Assembly: GCA_963728495.1 (NCBI GenBank) | Contig: CAVSKI010000005.1 | Location: forward strand, 186,001 to 250,000 | Direction: 5' to 3' | From: JACVRW01 sp963728495 | GTDB lineage: Bacteria > Actinomycetota > Thermoleophilia > Solirubrobacterales > Thermoleophilaceae | DNA length: 64,000 nt | Shown here: positions 1 through 10,634 of the stretch, piece by piece | Position numbering within the stretch: position 1 is the stretch's first letter | Layout: each line of letters begins with the position of its first letter | The notes under the pieces: model-generated | What the model saw: only the letters and a program-made list of their open reading frames with translations | The model's database searches: none | What the model was told of the DNA's origin: nothing | Made by a program: the position numbers and the translations under genes

Positions 1-359
1 ATCACCGAGTAGCCGTCGTCGCCGGCCGTCGGGGTCAGGATCACCGAGAGCTTGGCGTCCTCGTCGCCGACGGTGAACGAGGCGTGGACCACGTTCGTCG
101 GGATGTAGACCGCCTCTCCGGGGGCGAGCTCGTGCTTGTCCTGCTCGAGCCACTGCTCGATGCGCCCCTCGCGCACCCAGATGATCTCCTCCTGCTCGGG
201 ATGGCGATGGAAGGGGTGTCCCTGACCGGGCGACAGCCTGACGTCCATGACGCACAGTCCCGTCGACCCGGTGAGCGACGGCCGCGCGACCCACCCGCTC
301 TCCCCCCACTCGAAGCTCTCACGCTCGATGTCCTCACTGGTGATGAATCTGCCGTTCAC
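1..359 (-). CDS. Cupin-domain protein, 3' end cut by window edge
   Basis: Reading leftwards from a GTG at 359, an open frame runs off the window start, giving at least 119 residues. The visible part has the two cupin motifs: a first motif containing HPFHRHPEQEEIIWVREG with metal-type histidines and a glutamate, and a second around PTNVVHASFTVGDED. It is therefore a small single-domain metal-binding beta-barrel protein; the substrate is unknown. The GTG overlaps the TGA of the upstream Tm-1 C-domain gene (GTGA), so the two are probably translationally coupled and belong to one operon. Small cupins in such operons are often sugar or organic-acid isomerases or binding proteins, but nothing here decides that. 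Confidence 0.8.
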   Translation of the reverse strand, partial: MNGRFITSEDIERESFEWGESGWVARPSLTGSTGLCVMDVRLSPGQGHPFHRHPEQEEIIWVREGRIEQWLEQDKHELAPGEAVYIPTNVVHASFTVGDEDAKLSVILTPTAGDDGYSV

Positions 360-1189
360 GCTCGTTCCTTGATCGGGATGGACTTGAAGCGCCTCATGTT
401 CTCGGTCATGGCAACCTCGGTGGGAAGGCGCTCCATGCTCGACGCGCCGAAGAACCCGACCACGCCGTTCGTGCGCTCGATGACCGCCTGGGCGTCGTCG
501 GGCTCGGCGATCGGCCCGCCATGGCAGAGGCAGAGGATCTCGGGGTTGACCTGCACGGCTGCGTCACGAAGCGCCTGGACGCGCTCGATGGCCTCGTCGA
601 GCGAGAGGCCCGTCTGCGCACCGATCGAGCCGCCGGTCGTCAGCCCCATGTGCGGGACCAGCACGTCGGCGCCGGCGTCGGCCATCTTCCGCGCCTCGTC
701 CTCGGTGAAGACGTAGGGGGCCGTCAGGAGGTCGAGCTCGTGGGCGTGCCGGATCATGTCGACCTCCAGGGCGTAGCTCATGCCCGTCTCCTCCAGCCCT
801 GCTCGGAAGGTCCCGTCCATGAGCCCGACGGTCGGGAAGTTCTGCACGCCGCTGAAGCCCGCTTGCTTGACCTCCTCCAGGAAGACGGGCATAAGCCGGA
901 ACGGGTCGGTGCCGCAGACGCCGGCCAGGACAGGAGTCTCGGCCACGACCGGCAGCACCTCGCGGGCCATGTCCATGACGATCGCGTTGGCGTCGCCGTA
1001 GGGCATCAGGCCGGCGAGCGAGCCACGGCCGGCCATCCGGTAGCGCCCCGAGTTGTAGATGATGATGAGGTCGGCGCCCCCGGCCTCGGCGAGCTTGGCC
1101 GACAGCCCGGTGCCGGCGCCTGCGCCGATCACCGGGCGTCCCTGCTGCACCTCGGCGCGCAGCGGCGCCAGCGCCTCCTCGCGAGTCAC
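356..1189 (-). CDS. Tm-1 C-domain / phosphoenolpyruvate hydrolase-like TIM-barrel protein
   Basis: 277 residues matching the stand-alone TIM-barrel half of the tomato Tm-1 protein, annotated in databases as phosphoenolpyruvate hydrolase family. Recognisable features are the N-terminal REEALAPLRAEVQQGRPVIG segment, the GAGTGLSAKLAEAGGADLI strand-loop, the YNSGRYRMAGRGSLAGLMPY motif, VCGTDPF and the late LCLCHGGPI and VGFFGASSMERLP motifs. The enzyme reaction is not established. The start overlaps the stop of the Tm-1 N-domain gene by 4 bp, so the two proteins are made from one message and plausibly form a complex equivalent to the fused plant protein. Downstream is the cupin gene. Confidence 0.85.
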   Translation of the reverse strand: MTREEALAPLRAEVQQGRPVIGAGAGTGLSAKLAEAGGADLIIIYNSGRYRMAGRGSLAGLMPYGDANAIVMDMAREVLPVVAETPVLAGVCGTDPFRLMPVFLEEVKQAGFSGVQNFPTVGLMDGTFRAGLEETGMSYALEVDMIRHAHELDLLTAPYVFTEDEARKMADAGADVLVPHMGLTTGGSIGAQTGLSLDEAIERVQALRDAAVQVNPEILCLCHGGPIAEPDDAQAVIERTNGVVGFFGASSMERLPTEVAMTENMRRFKSIPIKERA

Positions 1190-2411
1190 CGGTTCTCCTG
1201 GACGAGCTCGTGCAGGCGATCGGCCATCGCGGTGGCGAAGGCCGGGTCGTTGACATCGGTGTCGAGCTCCTGCACCTCCACGCGCGCGCCATCGAGGTGC
1301 TCGCGCAGGGCGTCGAAAAGGGCCTCGTCGGCCTCGCGGTCATGGAAGGGCTGGCCGTCGACGTCGATGGCCGACACGCCGCCCAGCGGCACGAAGAGGA
1401 CGGTAGGCGAGCCGGCCCGGTTGAGCTTCTCGGCAATCCGCCTTCCGAGCTCGGCGTTCTCGGAGGGGGTTGTGCGCATGAGCGTGATCGTCGGGTTGTG
1501 GACGTACAGTGTGCGGTCGGCAAAGCGCTCCGGCACCGTGTCGCGAGGTCCGAAATTGACCATGTCAAGCGCCCCCAGCGAGACCACCTGGGGCACGCCG
1601 GCCTCACCCGCCGCCTCGAGGCGGTCCGGTCCCGCCGAGAGGACGCCGCCGACGAGGTCGTCGGCCAGCTCGGTCGTCGTGAGGTCGAGCACCCCGGCGA
1701 GGAAGCCGCCGGTCGCCAGCGCCTCCATCGACTGTCCCCCGGTGCCCGTGGCGTGAAAGACCAGCACCTCATAGCCCAGCTCCTCCAGGCGCTCGCGGGC
1801 GCGGGTGACCGCCGCGGTGGTCACACCGAACATCGTCGCGCCGACCAGAGGCCGTGCCTCGCGCGCGGCCGGCACTGTGGCCCCGGCCATTCCCGCGATC
1901 GCCCCCGCCGCGTTCGCCAGGATCCGCTCGGAGATCTGATTGATCCCCGCGATGTCGACGACGGAGTACATCATCGTCACGTCCTTGGCCCCGACGTAGG
2001 GCCGCGTGTCGCCCGAGGCGACCGTCGACACGATCAGCTTCGGCACGCCCACCGGCAGGTTGCGCATCGCGGCCGCCGCGATCGAGGAGTTCCCCGACCC
2101 GCCCACCGCGGCGGCTCCCTGCAGCCGGCCCTCATCATGCAGCCGGCCGAGCACGATCCCGGCGCCGCGCCCCATGACCTCGACCGCGCGGCCACGGTCC
2201 GCCTCGGCCACGAGCTCGCTGTGGTCGGCCGCGGCCGCCTCCGCCACCTCCTCCCGCGATATGTCGGCCCGCACCTGCGGCTCGTCGAGCACGCCCACGT
2301 CCACGAGCACGACCTCGAGGCCGGCCTCGCGCACCCGGTCGCGCATGTACTCCAGCTCGTGGCCCTTCGTGTCGAGGGTCCCCACGAGGACGACGGTCGA
2401 GTCGCCCGCCA

Positions 2412-2412
<1 letters not shown>
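1186..2412 (-). CDS. Tm-1-like ATP-binding (UPF0261) protein
   Basis: 408 residues. The start is the ATG at 2412, which overlaps the TGA of the upstream livF-like gene by one base (TGATG); a longer open frame upstream is only read-through. The family signature VVLVGTLDTKGHELEYMRDR opens the protein, followed by VGGSGNSSIAAAAMRNLPVG, a GVPKLIVSTVASGDTRPY loop and VVDIAGINQISERILANAAG. A second half starts around residue 195 with the VGATMFGVTTAAVTRARE strand and FHATGTGGQSMEAL. In tomato Tm-1 this domain binds ATP and inhibits tobamovirus replication; the ancestral bacterial role is unknown. It sits between the Liv ATPases and its TIM-barrel partner gene, so a role in catabolism of an imported compound is inferred. 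Confidence 0.88.
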
Positions 2413-3202
<790 letters not shown>

Positions 3203-3206
<4 letters not shown>

Positions 3207-3991
3207 CGCTGCTCCTCCTCGTCCCCGACTTTGCCCCCCAGGTAGAGGTCGTGCACCAGCTGATTCGAGCGGATCTCGTCGGGGGTGCCCTCGACGATCT
3301 TCTGACCGTCGTGCATCATCGTCACTGTCTTGGCCACCCGCAGGGCGACGTCCATGTCGTGCTCGATGAGCACCAGGGTGATGTCCGGGTCGAGCTCGAG
3401 CAGCATGTCGGTCAGCGCGACCCGTTCGCCGCGCGAGAGGCCCGAGGCGGGCTCGTCGAGCAGCATCAGCTTGGGGTCCACAGCCCGCGCCATGCCCACC
3501 TCGAGCTGGCGCTGCTCGCCGTGGGAGATCGAGCCCACAAGCGCCTCGACCTTGGGGCCCAGGCCCACCTCGTCGGCGAGCACACGCGCGCGCTCGCGCA
3601 GCTCGCGGTCTACCGCACGGCGATGCAGGCGCAGGTGCCCCTTGCGCGTCCCGAGCACCGCCAGGTAGAGGTTGTCCTCCACCGACAGGCCGAGGAACAA
3701 TCGGGACTTCTGGTAGGTGCGGCCCATGCCCAGCCGCGCGCGGCCGGGTGCCGAGACCTCGCCGACGTCCCGGCCGAGAAAGAAGATCGAGCCCGATGTG
3801 GCCGGCATGTCGCCTGAGATCACGTTGAACAGCGTGGTCTTGCCCGCGCCGTTGGGCCCGAGGATGGCGCGGCGCTCGCCGTGCGCGACGTCCAGGTCGA
3901 CGTCACGCACGGCATCGAGGCCGCCGAACCGCCGGCCGACCCCGCGCAACCGCAGGATCGGCTCGGCCTGTTCGGATACTGCCTCCGTCAC
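3203..3991 (-). CDS. livG: Branched-chain amino acid-type ABC transporter ATPase, LivG-like
   Basis: 262 residues starting at the GTG at 3991, 7 bp after the stop of the binding-protein gene and preceded by a G-rich ribosome site; the frame stays open further upstream only inside that gene. Walker A GPNGAGKT at about 45-52, signature ISHGEQRQLE at about 155-164, Walker B LMLLDEP at about 175-181, and the switch motif LIEHDMDV. The insertion GRTYQKSRLFLGLSVEDNL and the C-terminal EGTPDEIRSNQLVHDLYLG are characteristic of LivG. The end overlaps livF by 4 bp. It works as the second ATPase of the transporter. Confidence 0.92.
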
Positions 3992-3998
3992 GGACCCC

Positions 3999-5492
3999 CT
4001 AGCCTCCGATGACCTTCGGCTTCTCGGTCTTGCCAAGCCACGGGATGTCCCGCTTCTCGCAGGGAGGGTAGGTCCGGCCGGGCGCCGGGGTGTTGTCGCC
4101 GAACGTGCCCCCGAACGTCTGGTCAACGTCCGGCACGTTGCCCACGGTCTTCGTGGCCAGCCCCTGGTCGCCCTCGACCAGCTGCAGGTAGTACTGGTCG
4201 GTGATCGCCTGGCGGTTGTCGTCAAGCGTGATCTTGCCGTACGGAGCGTTCAGCGAGATCTGTGCCAGGGCGTCCTGCAACTCCTTCTGGTCGCCGGAAA
4301 TGTCGCCCCCGACTTCCTTGAGCGCCTCGATCAGCCCCCACGTGTTCACGAAGAAGCTGTAGGTGAACACGCTGGCCGCCTGAGGTGCCGACTCGCCACC
4401 GGGCGGGATGTCCTTGAACCACTTGCCGATGATCTGGTTGGCGTAGTACTGGGCCTCCGGGGTGTCCAGATCGCCGGCCGTACCCGCACCGCCGGCGTAC
4501 ACGCCCGCAACGCGCGGTCCGAGCTGCTCGAACTGCGACGGGGTGCCCCAGAACACGTTGCCCAGGAACTTCTTGGCGTCGATCGGCCCCTTGGCCTGCT
4601 CGTAGGCCTTCAGGAACGGGATCAGTCCGGCGCCGCCGACGGCGACGAACGTACCGTCGACGTCGTCCGGCAGCTGCTGAGCGAAGGACGAGTAGTCCGT
4701 CGTGTTCAGCGGCGGGAAGACCCGCTTGGTGACCTGTCCGCCGGCCGCGCAGAACTCCGAGATGAAGCCGGCCATCGACGTCCAGCCGAAGCTGTAGTCG
4801 TCGCCGATCACCGCCGCCGTCTTCCAACCGAGCTCGTTGTAGGCCAGGTCGCCCAGGCCGGCGTTGAACTGCGCGCCGTCACCGTTGAAGCGGGCGAAGT
4901 TCGGCGCCCGCACCTTGAGCGTGGTGTCCTGTGCGCCGGCCGCACCGTTGACGAAGGTCTTGTCCGGGTGCTGCTTGGCGTAGTTGGCCACCGCGATCGA
5001 CTCATCGCCCGAGAGCGGGCCGATCATGACGTCCGCGCCGAGCTGCTCCATCAGCCGCCGCGTTTCCTTGATGGCCGTGCCTGACGTGTCGTCGCCGCAT
5101 CCGACGCCCACGAGCTCGAGCGGGTGCCCGTTGATCGCGCCGCCGGTCCATCCGTCGCGCGGCTTGTCCGGGTTCTTCGGCTTGGCGCCGGCGAACTGAG
5201 CCAACGCCGAGACGGCTCCGGCCATGTTCTGGTTGTCGAAGGAGCCGAACGCGCCCTTGCACTCAGAGAGCACGGCGACCTTGATCGGCGACTTGCTGCC
5301 GCCAGTCTCCTGCTTGACCGGGGCGTAGCCCGGGGGCGCCTTCGTGGTCGGCGCGGCCTCCTCGGAGGCGCCGCCGCCGCCGCCACTGTCCTCGTCATCG
5401 TCGCCGCCGCAGCCCGCGAAGGCGAGCGCCGCGATGCCCAGAAGAAGCGCAAACCACATCAGGCCGCGCCTCCGTTTCGTTACCTCTGACAT
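3999..5492 (-). CDS. livK: ABC transporter substrate-binding lipoprotein, LivK/Leu-Ile-Val type
   Basis: 497 residues, long for the family (usually about 370-420). An N-terminal signal, MSEVTKRRRG followed by a hydrophobic stretch, ends in LAFAGC with the lipid-attachment cysteine near residue 28, then an acidic and glycine-rich linker. The mature part is a type I periplasmic-binding fold: KVAVLSECKGAFGSFDNQN, GADVMIGPLSGDESIAVANY and AAVIGDDYSFGWTSMAGF are the usual strands. An AGAGG run of ribosome-site sequence lies just before the ATG at 5492. Being first among liv genes after the permeases, it provides ligand capture outside the cell. The ligand cannot be read from the sequence. Confidence 0.92.
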   Translation of the reverse strand: MSEVTKRRRGLMWFALLLGIAALAFAGCGGDDDEDSGGGGGASEEAAPTTKAPPGYAPVKQETGGSKSPIKVAVLSECKGAFGSFDNQNMAGAVSALAQFAGAKPKNPDKPRDGWTGGAINGHPLELVGVGCGDDTSGTAIKETRRLMEQLGADVMIGPLSGDESIAVANYAKQHPDKTFVNGAAGAQDTTLKVRAPNFARFNGDGAQFNAGLGDLAYNELGWKTAAVIGDDYSFGWTSMAGFISEFCAAGGQVTKRVFPPLNTTDYSSFAQQLPDDVDGTFVAVGGAGLIPFLKAYEQAKGPIDAKKFLGNVFWGTPSQFEQLGPRVAGVYAGGAGTAGDLDTPEAQYYANQIIGKWFKDIPPGGESAPQAASVFTYSFFVNTWGLIEALKEVGGDISGDQKELQDALAQISLNAPYGKITLDDNRQAITDQYYLQLVEGDQGLATKTVGNVPDVDQTFGGTFGDNTPAPGRTYPPCEKRDIPWLGKTEKPKVIGG

Positions 5493-5540
5493 TGCCTTTT
5501 CTCCTCCTCTCGCCGTGGACCCATCCCCGGCGGTGTCGTT

Positions 5541-6617
5541 CTACGAGCCCGTGAGCGTCGATGATCCACGCTCACCTGCCGGCACAGCGCCGGCCGAACC
5601 TCCTTTTTCCCCGGTTGTCTCACCCGGGCTGGACGGACCGCGCAGCCGCCCGACCGTCCGCTCCCACAGGCCGACCAGGCCGTAGGGGGACACGAGCACG
5701 ATGACCAGGAAGATCAACCCGATCAGCGTGTGGAACCGCTCGGCCACGAAGCCGACGTCCTGCGCGTAGTTGTTGATCAGGACGAATACGAACGCCCCGA
5801 CCCACGCCCCCTCGAGCCGGAACAGTCCGCCGATGACGGCGATCAGGAGCACGTCGATCGTCGCGGTGAGGTCGATGGTCGACGGCGCGATCTGCGCGTT
5901 CCACCAGACGAAGAGAATCCCGGCCAGCGCAGCGATGAAACCCGCGAGGGTGAACGCGAGCACGCGGTGCCACGTCACGCTGTAGCCCAGCGAGCGCATC
6001 CGCACCGGGTCGTCGCGAATCCCCTGCAGGGTCAGCCCGAAGGGAGTGCGGGCGACGTAGCGCAGCCCGAGGTAGACGAGCGCCGCCACCAACAGCGTCG
6101 CGAAGTAGAGGCGGTCGGGGTGGACCGTGCGGTCGAAGAAGCCGGGGATGGGGATCCCGCTGATCCCGCCGAAGCCCGACACGCTCGTCACCTGGCCGAA
6201 GACGAGGTTTGCGATCACACTGAAGACGAGCGTGATCATGAGGAAGTAGATGCCGTAGCTGCGGCTGGCCAGGACGCCGAAGATGAAGGCCACCACGACC
6301 GCAATGGCGATGGCCATGAGGATGCCGGGCACGGGCTCCCAGCCGAGGTTCAGGCCCTTGGTGTTGCCGGTGGTCGTGAGGTTGCCGAGCGCGAACCCCG
6401 CGATGCCGTAGATCGCCACCTGGGCGAGGGACACCATTCCCCCGTCGGCCGAGAGGAAGATGAGGCTGGCCGCGACGATGCCCAGGAACATCGTCTGGGT
6501 CAGCAGCGTGCCGACCCAGTACTCGCTGACGATGAGCGGTGCGAACAGCGCGAGCATCACGAGAAGCGCTCCGACCACGCGGTCGGGCGTGAGACGGGAG
6601 CTCGCCGCAGCGTTCAT
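5541..6617 (-). CDS. livM: Branched-chain amino acid-type ABC transporter permease, LivM-like
   Basis: 358 residues with about nine to ten hydrophobic segments. Family motifs include SADGGMVSLAQVAIYGIAGF near residue 55, RSYGIYFLMITLVFSVIANL, the conserved PFGLTLQGIRDDPVRMRSLG cytoplasmic loop that meets the ATPase, and WWNAQIAPSTIDL in a late loop. The C-terminus after SPYGLVGLWER is a hydrophilic tail of about 40 residues. The start overlaps the livH stop by 4 bp and the gene ends 48 bp before the binding-protein gene. It forms half of the membrane channel. Confidence 0.92.
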   Translation of the reverse strand: MNAAASSRLTPDRVVGALLVMLALFAPLIVSEYWVGTLLTQTMFLGIVAASLIFLSADGGMVSLAQVAIYGIAGFALGNLTTTGNTKGLNLGWEPVPGILMAIAIAVVVAFIFGVLASRSYGIYFLMITLVFSVIANLVFGQVTSVSGFGGISGIPIPGFFDRTVHPDRLYFATLLVAALVYLGLRYVARTPFGLTLQGIRDDPVRMRSLGYSVTWHRVLAFTLAGFIAALAGILFVWWNAQIAPSTIDLTATIDVLLIAVIGGLFRLEGAWVGAFVFVLINNYAQDVGFVAERFHTLIGLIFLVIVLVSPYGLVGLWERTVGRLRGPSSPGETTGEKGGSAGAVPAGERGSSTLTGS

Positions 6618-7723
6618 GCGGGCCGGCCGAACAGCCCGAGCGGCCGTACGGCGAGCACGACCGCCAGCAGCACGAACGTGAAGATGATCGAGTAGAACGT
6701 GTAGTTGGACGGGAGGTAGGCGGCAGCGAAGTTCGTGGTCAGGCCCAGCAGCAGCGACCCGATGGCGGCTCCACCAATGGACCCCATGCCGCCGATGATC
6801 ACGACCACCAGCGAGTTGAGAAGCCAGAGCCCGTCGACCCCGGGCGCGAGGCTAGCGAACGAGCCGCCCATGGCGCCCCCGATGCCGGCGAGCGCCGACC
6901 CGATGAAGAAGGCGATCGCGAACGTCAGCTGGATGTTCACCCCGAGGGCGGAGACCATGTCGCGGTCGTCGACGCCCGCCCGGATCACCATCCCGGTGCG
7001 CGTGCGCTTGAGCCAGAACCACAGCGCCCCCCCGATGAACAGACCCACGCCGAGGATGACGATGCGCGTGAGCGTGTACTGCACCTCCGCGACCTGCAGA
7101 TCGAGGAACTTGTCGAAGGTCCGGGGCCACGAGATGTCCTTCGCGACGCCGCCGAAGTGGGCGAGCATCTGATCGGCGGCGATGATCGAGATCGCGATCG
7201 TGATCAGCGCTTGGCGCAGCTCCTGGCCCTGGTTCCAGCGCAGGAAGGCCTGCTGCATCAGCAACCCGACCCCGCCGACGATGAGCCCCGCCGCCAGCAG
7301 GGGCAGGAACCAGTTCATCAAGCTGACCTGGGCGCTCGAGACGCCGAGGGCCGACCCGGCACCCGGCACCAGATCGCGCTGCAGCTCGAGCGCGATGTAG
7401 CCGCCCAGCAGGAAGAACGCTCCGTGGGCCATGTTCACGACGCGCATGAGGCCGAAGATGAGGGTGAAGCCGCTGGCGACGATGAAGTACAACGCCGCCG
7501 CCGTGACGCCGTTGAGCAGCGTGATGAGAAAGTCCTTGGGGTCGTCGACGGCCGGGCCGAAGGTGGTGTCCGACGCGATGAAGAGGACCCAGACGATCGG
7601 GAACGCGATGACCAGCGCAAGCAGCACCAGGCCCATGATCCGCAGCGCCCGCCGCAGAGACACACTCGTGGAAGCCAAGCCGGGCGAAACTAACACCCCC
7701 CCGCATTCAAGCGCAAGTTGCAT
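6614..7723 (-). CDS. livH: Branched-chain amino acid-type ABC transporter permease, LivH-like
   Basis: 369 residues as drawn from the ATG at 7723, but the start is doubtful: the first 20-30 residues (MQLALECGGVLVSPG) are not family-like and lie where a broken upstream livH copy ends. A GTG before SLRRALRIMG or the internal ATG in that segment is more credible. The rest is a clear LivH: ITLLNGVTAAALYFIVASGF, FGLMRVVNMAHGAFFLLGGY, the RAGVDDRDMVSALGVN ATPase-contact loop and VVVIIGGMGSIGGAAIGSLL. Eight or so membrane segments. An extra segment of about 60 residues precedes the usual start, as in a subset of LivH proteins. It pairs with LivM. Confidence 0.88.
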   Translation of the reverse strand: MQLALECGGVLVSPGLASTSVSLRRALRIMGLVLLALVIAFPIVWVLFIASDTTFGPAVDDPKDFLITLLNGVTAAALYFIVASGFTLIFGLMRVVNMAHGAFFLLGGYIALELQRDLVPGAGSALGVSSAQVSLMNWFLPLLAAGLIVGGVGLLMQQAFLRWNQGQELRQALITIAISIIAADQMLAHFGGVAKDISWPRTFDKFLDLQVAEVQYTLTRIVILGVGLFIGGALWFWLKRTRTGMVIRAGVDDRDMVSALGVNIQLTFAIAFFIGSALAGIGGAMGGSFASLAPGVDGLWLLNSLVVVIIGGMGSIGGAAIGSLLLGLTTNFAAAYLPSNYTFYSIIFTFVLLAVVLAVRPLGLFGRPA

Positions 7724-8214
7724 CCGGACGCTGCTGGATCAAGAGGCCCACGAACCCGATCGCGATCGCAGCCAGCACGATCGGCACGAGCCAGCCGAGC
7801 AGGTCCTACTCGGACGAGCCGACCGAGGGTGAGCTGAGGCTGAAGTTCAGCCCCTCGCTCTCCTCGGTGAACCAGCCCTTCGGCATCTCCAAGGCGAGGT
7901 AGCCGCCGAGCAGGTAGAGCGAGCCATGCGCCATGTTCACGATGCGCATCAGCCCGAAGATGAGCGTGAAGCCGCTCGCCACCACGAAGAAACAGCACCG
8001 AGAGCGTTATGCGGTTGAGCGTGACCGTCGCGGACTGCCGCACGTTCGCGGCGCCCTTCACCACGAGCCAGACCAGCACGACGGAGGCCGCCCCGAGGCC
8101 CAGGATCCTCAGCAGGATCTGGCTTCCGGGCAGGGTTTCCGCGGAGGGGTCAGCGGTTGCGGCCTGGTTGCGCCGAAGCGGTAAACGCATGCTTGACACG
8201 TATTGAAACTTCAT
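7724..8214 (-). pseudogene. Decayed second livH copy (frameshift, stop, truncation)
   Basis: From an ATG at 8214 the frame reads a hydrophobic N-terminus and VTLNRITLSVLF, then shifts near 7990. One base over, the sequence continues as FVVASGFTLIFGLMRIVNM and GSLYLLGGYLALEMPKGW, a close match to the intact LivH next door, and stops at TAG near 7807. After the stop the same frame still codes DLLGWLVPIVLAAIAIGF then VGLLIQQ, matching the intact NWFLPLLAAGLIVGGVGLLMQQ region, and ends abruptly at 7724 where the intact livH begins. Frameshift, stop and loss of the 3' half together mark a true pseudogene, probably left by recombination between tandem livH copies. Confidence 0.88.
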
Positions 8215-8232
8215 GCAATGTTCGCTGTCAAG
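8192..8232. promoter_or_regulatory. Inverted repeat in the divergent liv / FAD-oxidase promoter region
   Basis: CTTGACA at 8192-8198 faces TGTCAAG at 8226-8232, a perfect 7-bp inverted repeat with a 27-bp spacer. Each half contains a consensus -35 hexamer TTGACA, one on each strand, so the two may be converging -35 boxes of divergent promoters or arms of an operator. No convincing -10 box is seen at the right distance on either strand. A possible ligand is the DeoR protein encoded at 12772, but that is only an inference. Confidence 0.4.
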
Positions 8233-8331
8233 TCCTGAAGGCAGTTGACGGGTAGTGCAAAAGGAGTCCTTAACACTGTCACACCTCCACCGTCACCGAA
8301 GGGTTCCGGGCCGATCTGGAGAGAGAGCTCG

Positions 8332-9706
<1,375 letters not shown>

Positions 9707-9728
9707 AACCAGGAAAGAGGAGACCCCT

Positions 9729-10634
9729 TTGAAGTTCGCCATGCACAACTGGATGCGAGCTGAGCCGATCGAGGACACCATCGCGCGCCTCGGCAAGAGC
9801 GGCTACGACGCGATCGAGATCTCCGGGGAGCCCGCCGTTTGGGACACCGACGAGGTCAAGGGCCTGATGGACAAGCACGGAGTCGGTTGCTGGGGCTCGG
9901 TCACGCTCATGACCGGCGGGCGCGACCTCGTGCACGAGGACAAGTACGTCCGACGGGGATCGATCGACTACGTCAAGGACACCATGAGCCAAGTCGCGGC
10001 GTGGGGCGGCGAGATCATCACGATCGTGCCCTCGACCGTAGGCAAGGTCGTGCCGATGGGCTCGCCCGAGGACGAGTGGGCGTGGGCGGTCGAAGGCCTC
10101 AAGGAATGCCAGGCTCACGGCGAAAAGGTGGGCGTGCGCATCGGCCTCGAGCCGCTCAACCGGTTCGAGACGTACTTCATCAACCGCACCGACCAGGCGC
10201 TCGCGCTGGCCGAGGACGTGGGCGGTAACTGCGGAGTGAGCCTGGACATCTTCCACATGAACATCGAGGAAGCGGACTGGCCGCAGGCCATCCGCAGCGC
10301 GGGTGACAAGCTCGTCGACTTCCACGTGGCCGACAACAACCGGATGCCCCCGGGCCAGGGAGCCGTCGACTGGGAGAAGCTGATGCAGACCCTGGACGAG
10401 GTGGGCTACGGAGGCTGCGTGACCGTCGAGTTCGTGGCCACGGTCGACCGCAGCCGCATCTCCGAGCGCACCGAGATCACGGACGCGTCGGAGAGCGAGA
10501 GCTCGCAGGGCATGGAGCAGTTCCTGCGCGACCACGGCACCGGCACGGTGCCGGCGGCGCTCTACGACCAGTACGTACAGGACTCGATCGACCGGCTCAA
10601 GAAGGCGGCCGAGTCGGTGGGCCAGGCCGTTTGA
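9729..10634 (+). CDS. Sugar epimerase/isomerase TIM barrel, D-tagatose 3-epimerase-like
   Basis: 301 residues from a TTG at 9729, placed 7 bp behind AAAGAGGAG; the ATG at 9741 is the alternative. The TIM barrel carries the ketose 3-epimerase signature: metal ligands Glu141 (GLEPLNRFETYF), Asp173 in SLDIFHMNIEE, His199 in DFHVADNNR and Glu234 in VTVEF. The FHMNIEE string is typical of tagatose/psicose 3-epimerases. It would interconvert a ketose or keto-polyol at C3. The end overlaps the next gene by 4 bp (TTGA). Upstream is the FAD oxidase, downstream a Tm-1-like gene, suggesting one pathway for an unusual sugar. Confidence 0.85.
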   Translation: MKFAMHNWMRAEPIEDTIARLGKSGYDAIEISGEPAVWDTDEVKGLMDKHGVGCWGSVTLMTGGRDLVHEDKYVRRGSIDYVKDTMSQVAAWGGEIITIVPSTVGKVVPMGSPEDEWAWAVEGLKECQAHGEKVGVRIGLEPLNRFETYFINRTDQALALAEDVGGNCGVSLDIFHMNIEEADWPQAIRSAGDKLVDFHVADNNRMPPGQGAVDWEKLMQTLDEVGYGGCVTVEFVATVDRSRISERTEITDASESESSQGMEQFLRDHGTGTVPAALYDQYVQDSIDRLKKAAESVGQAV

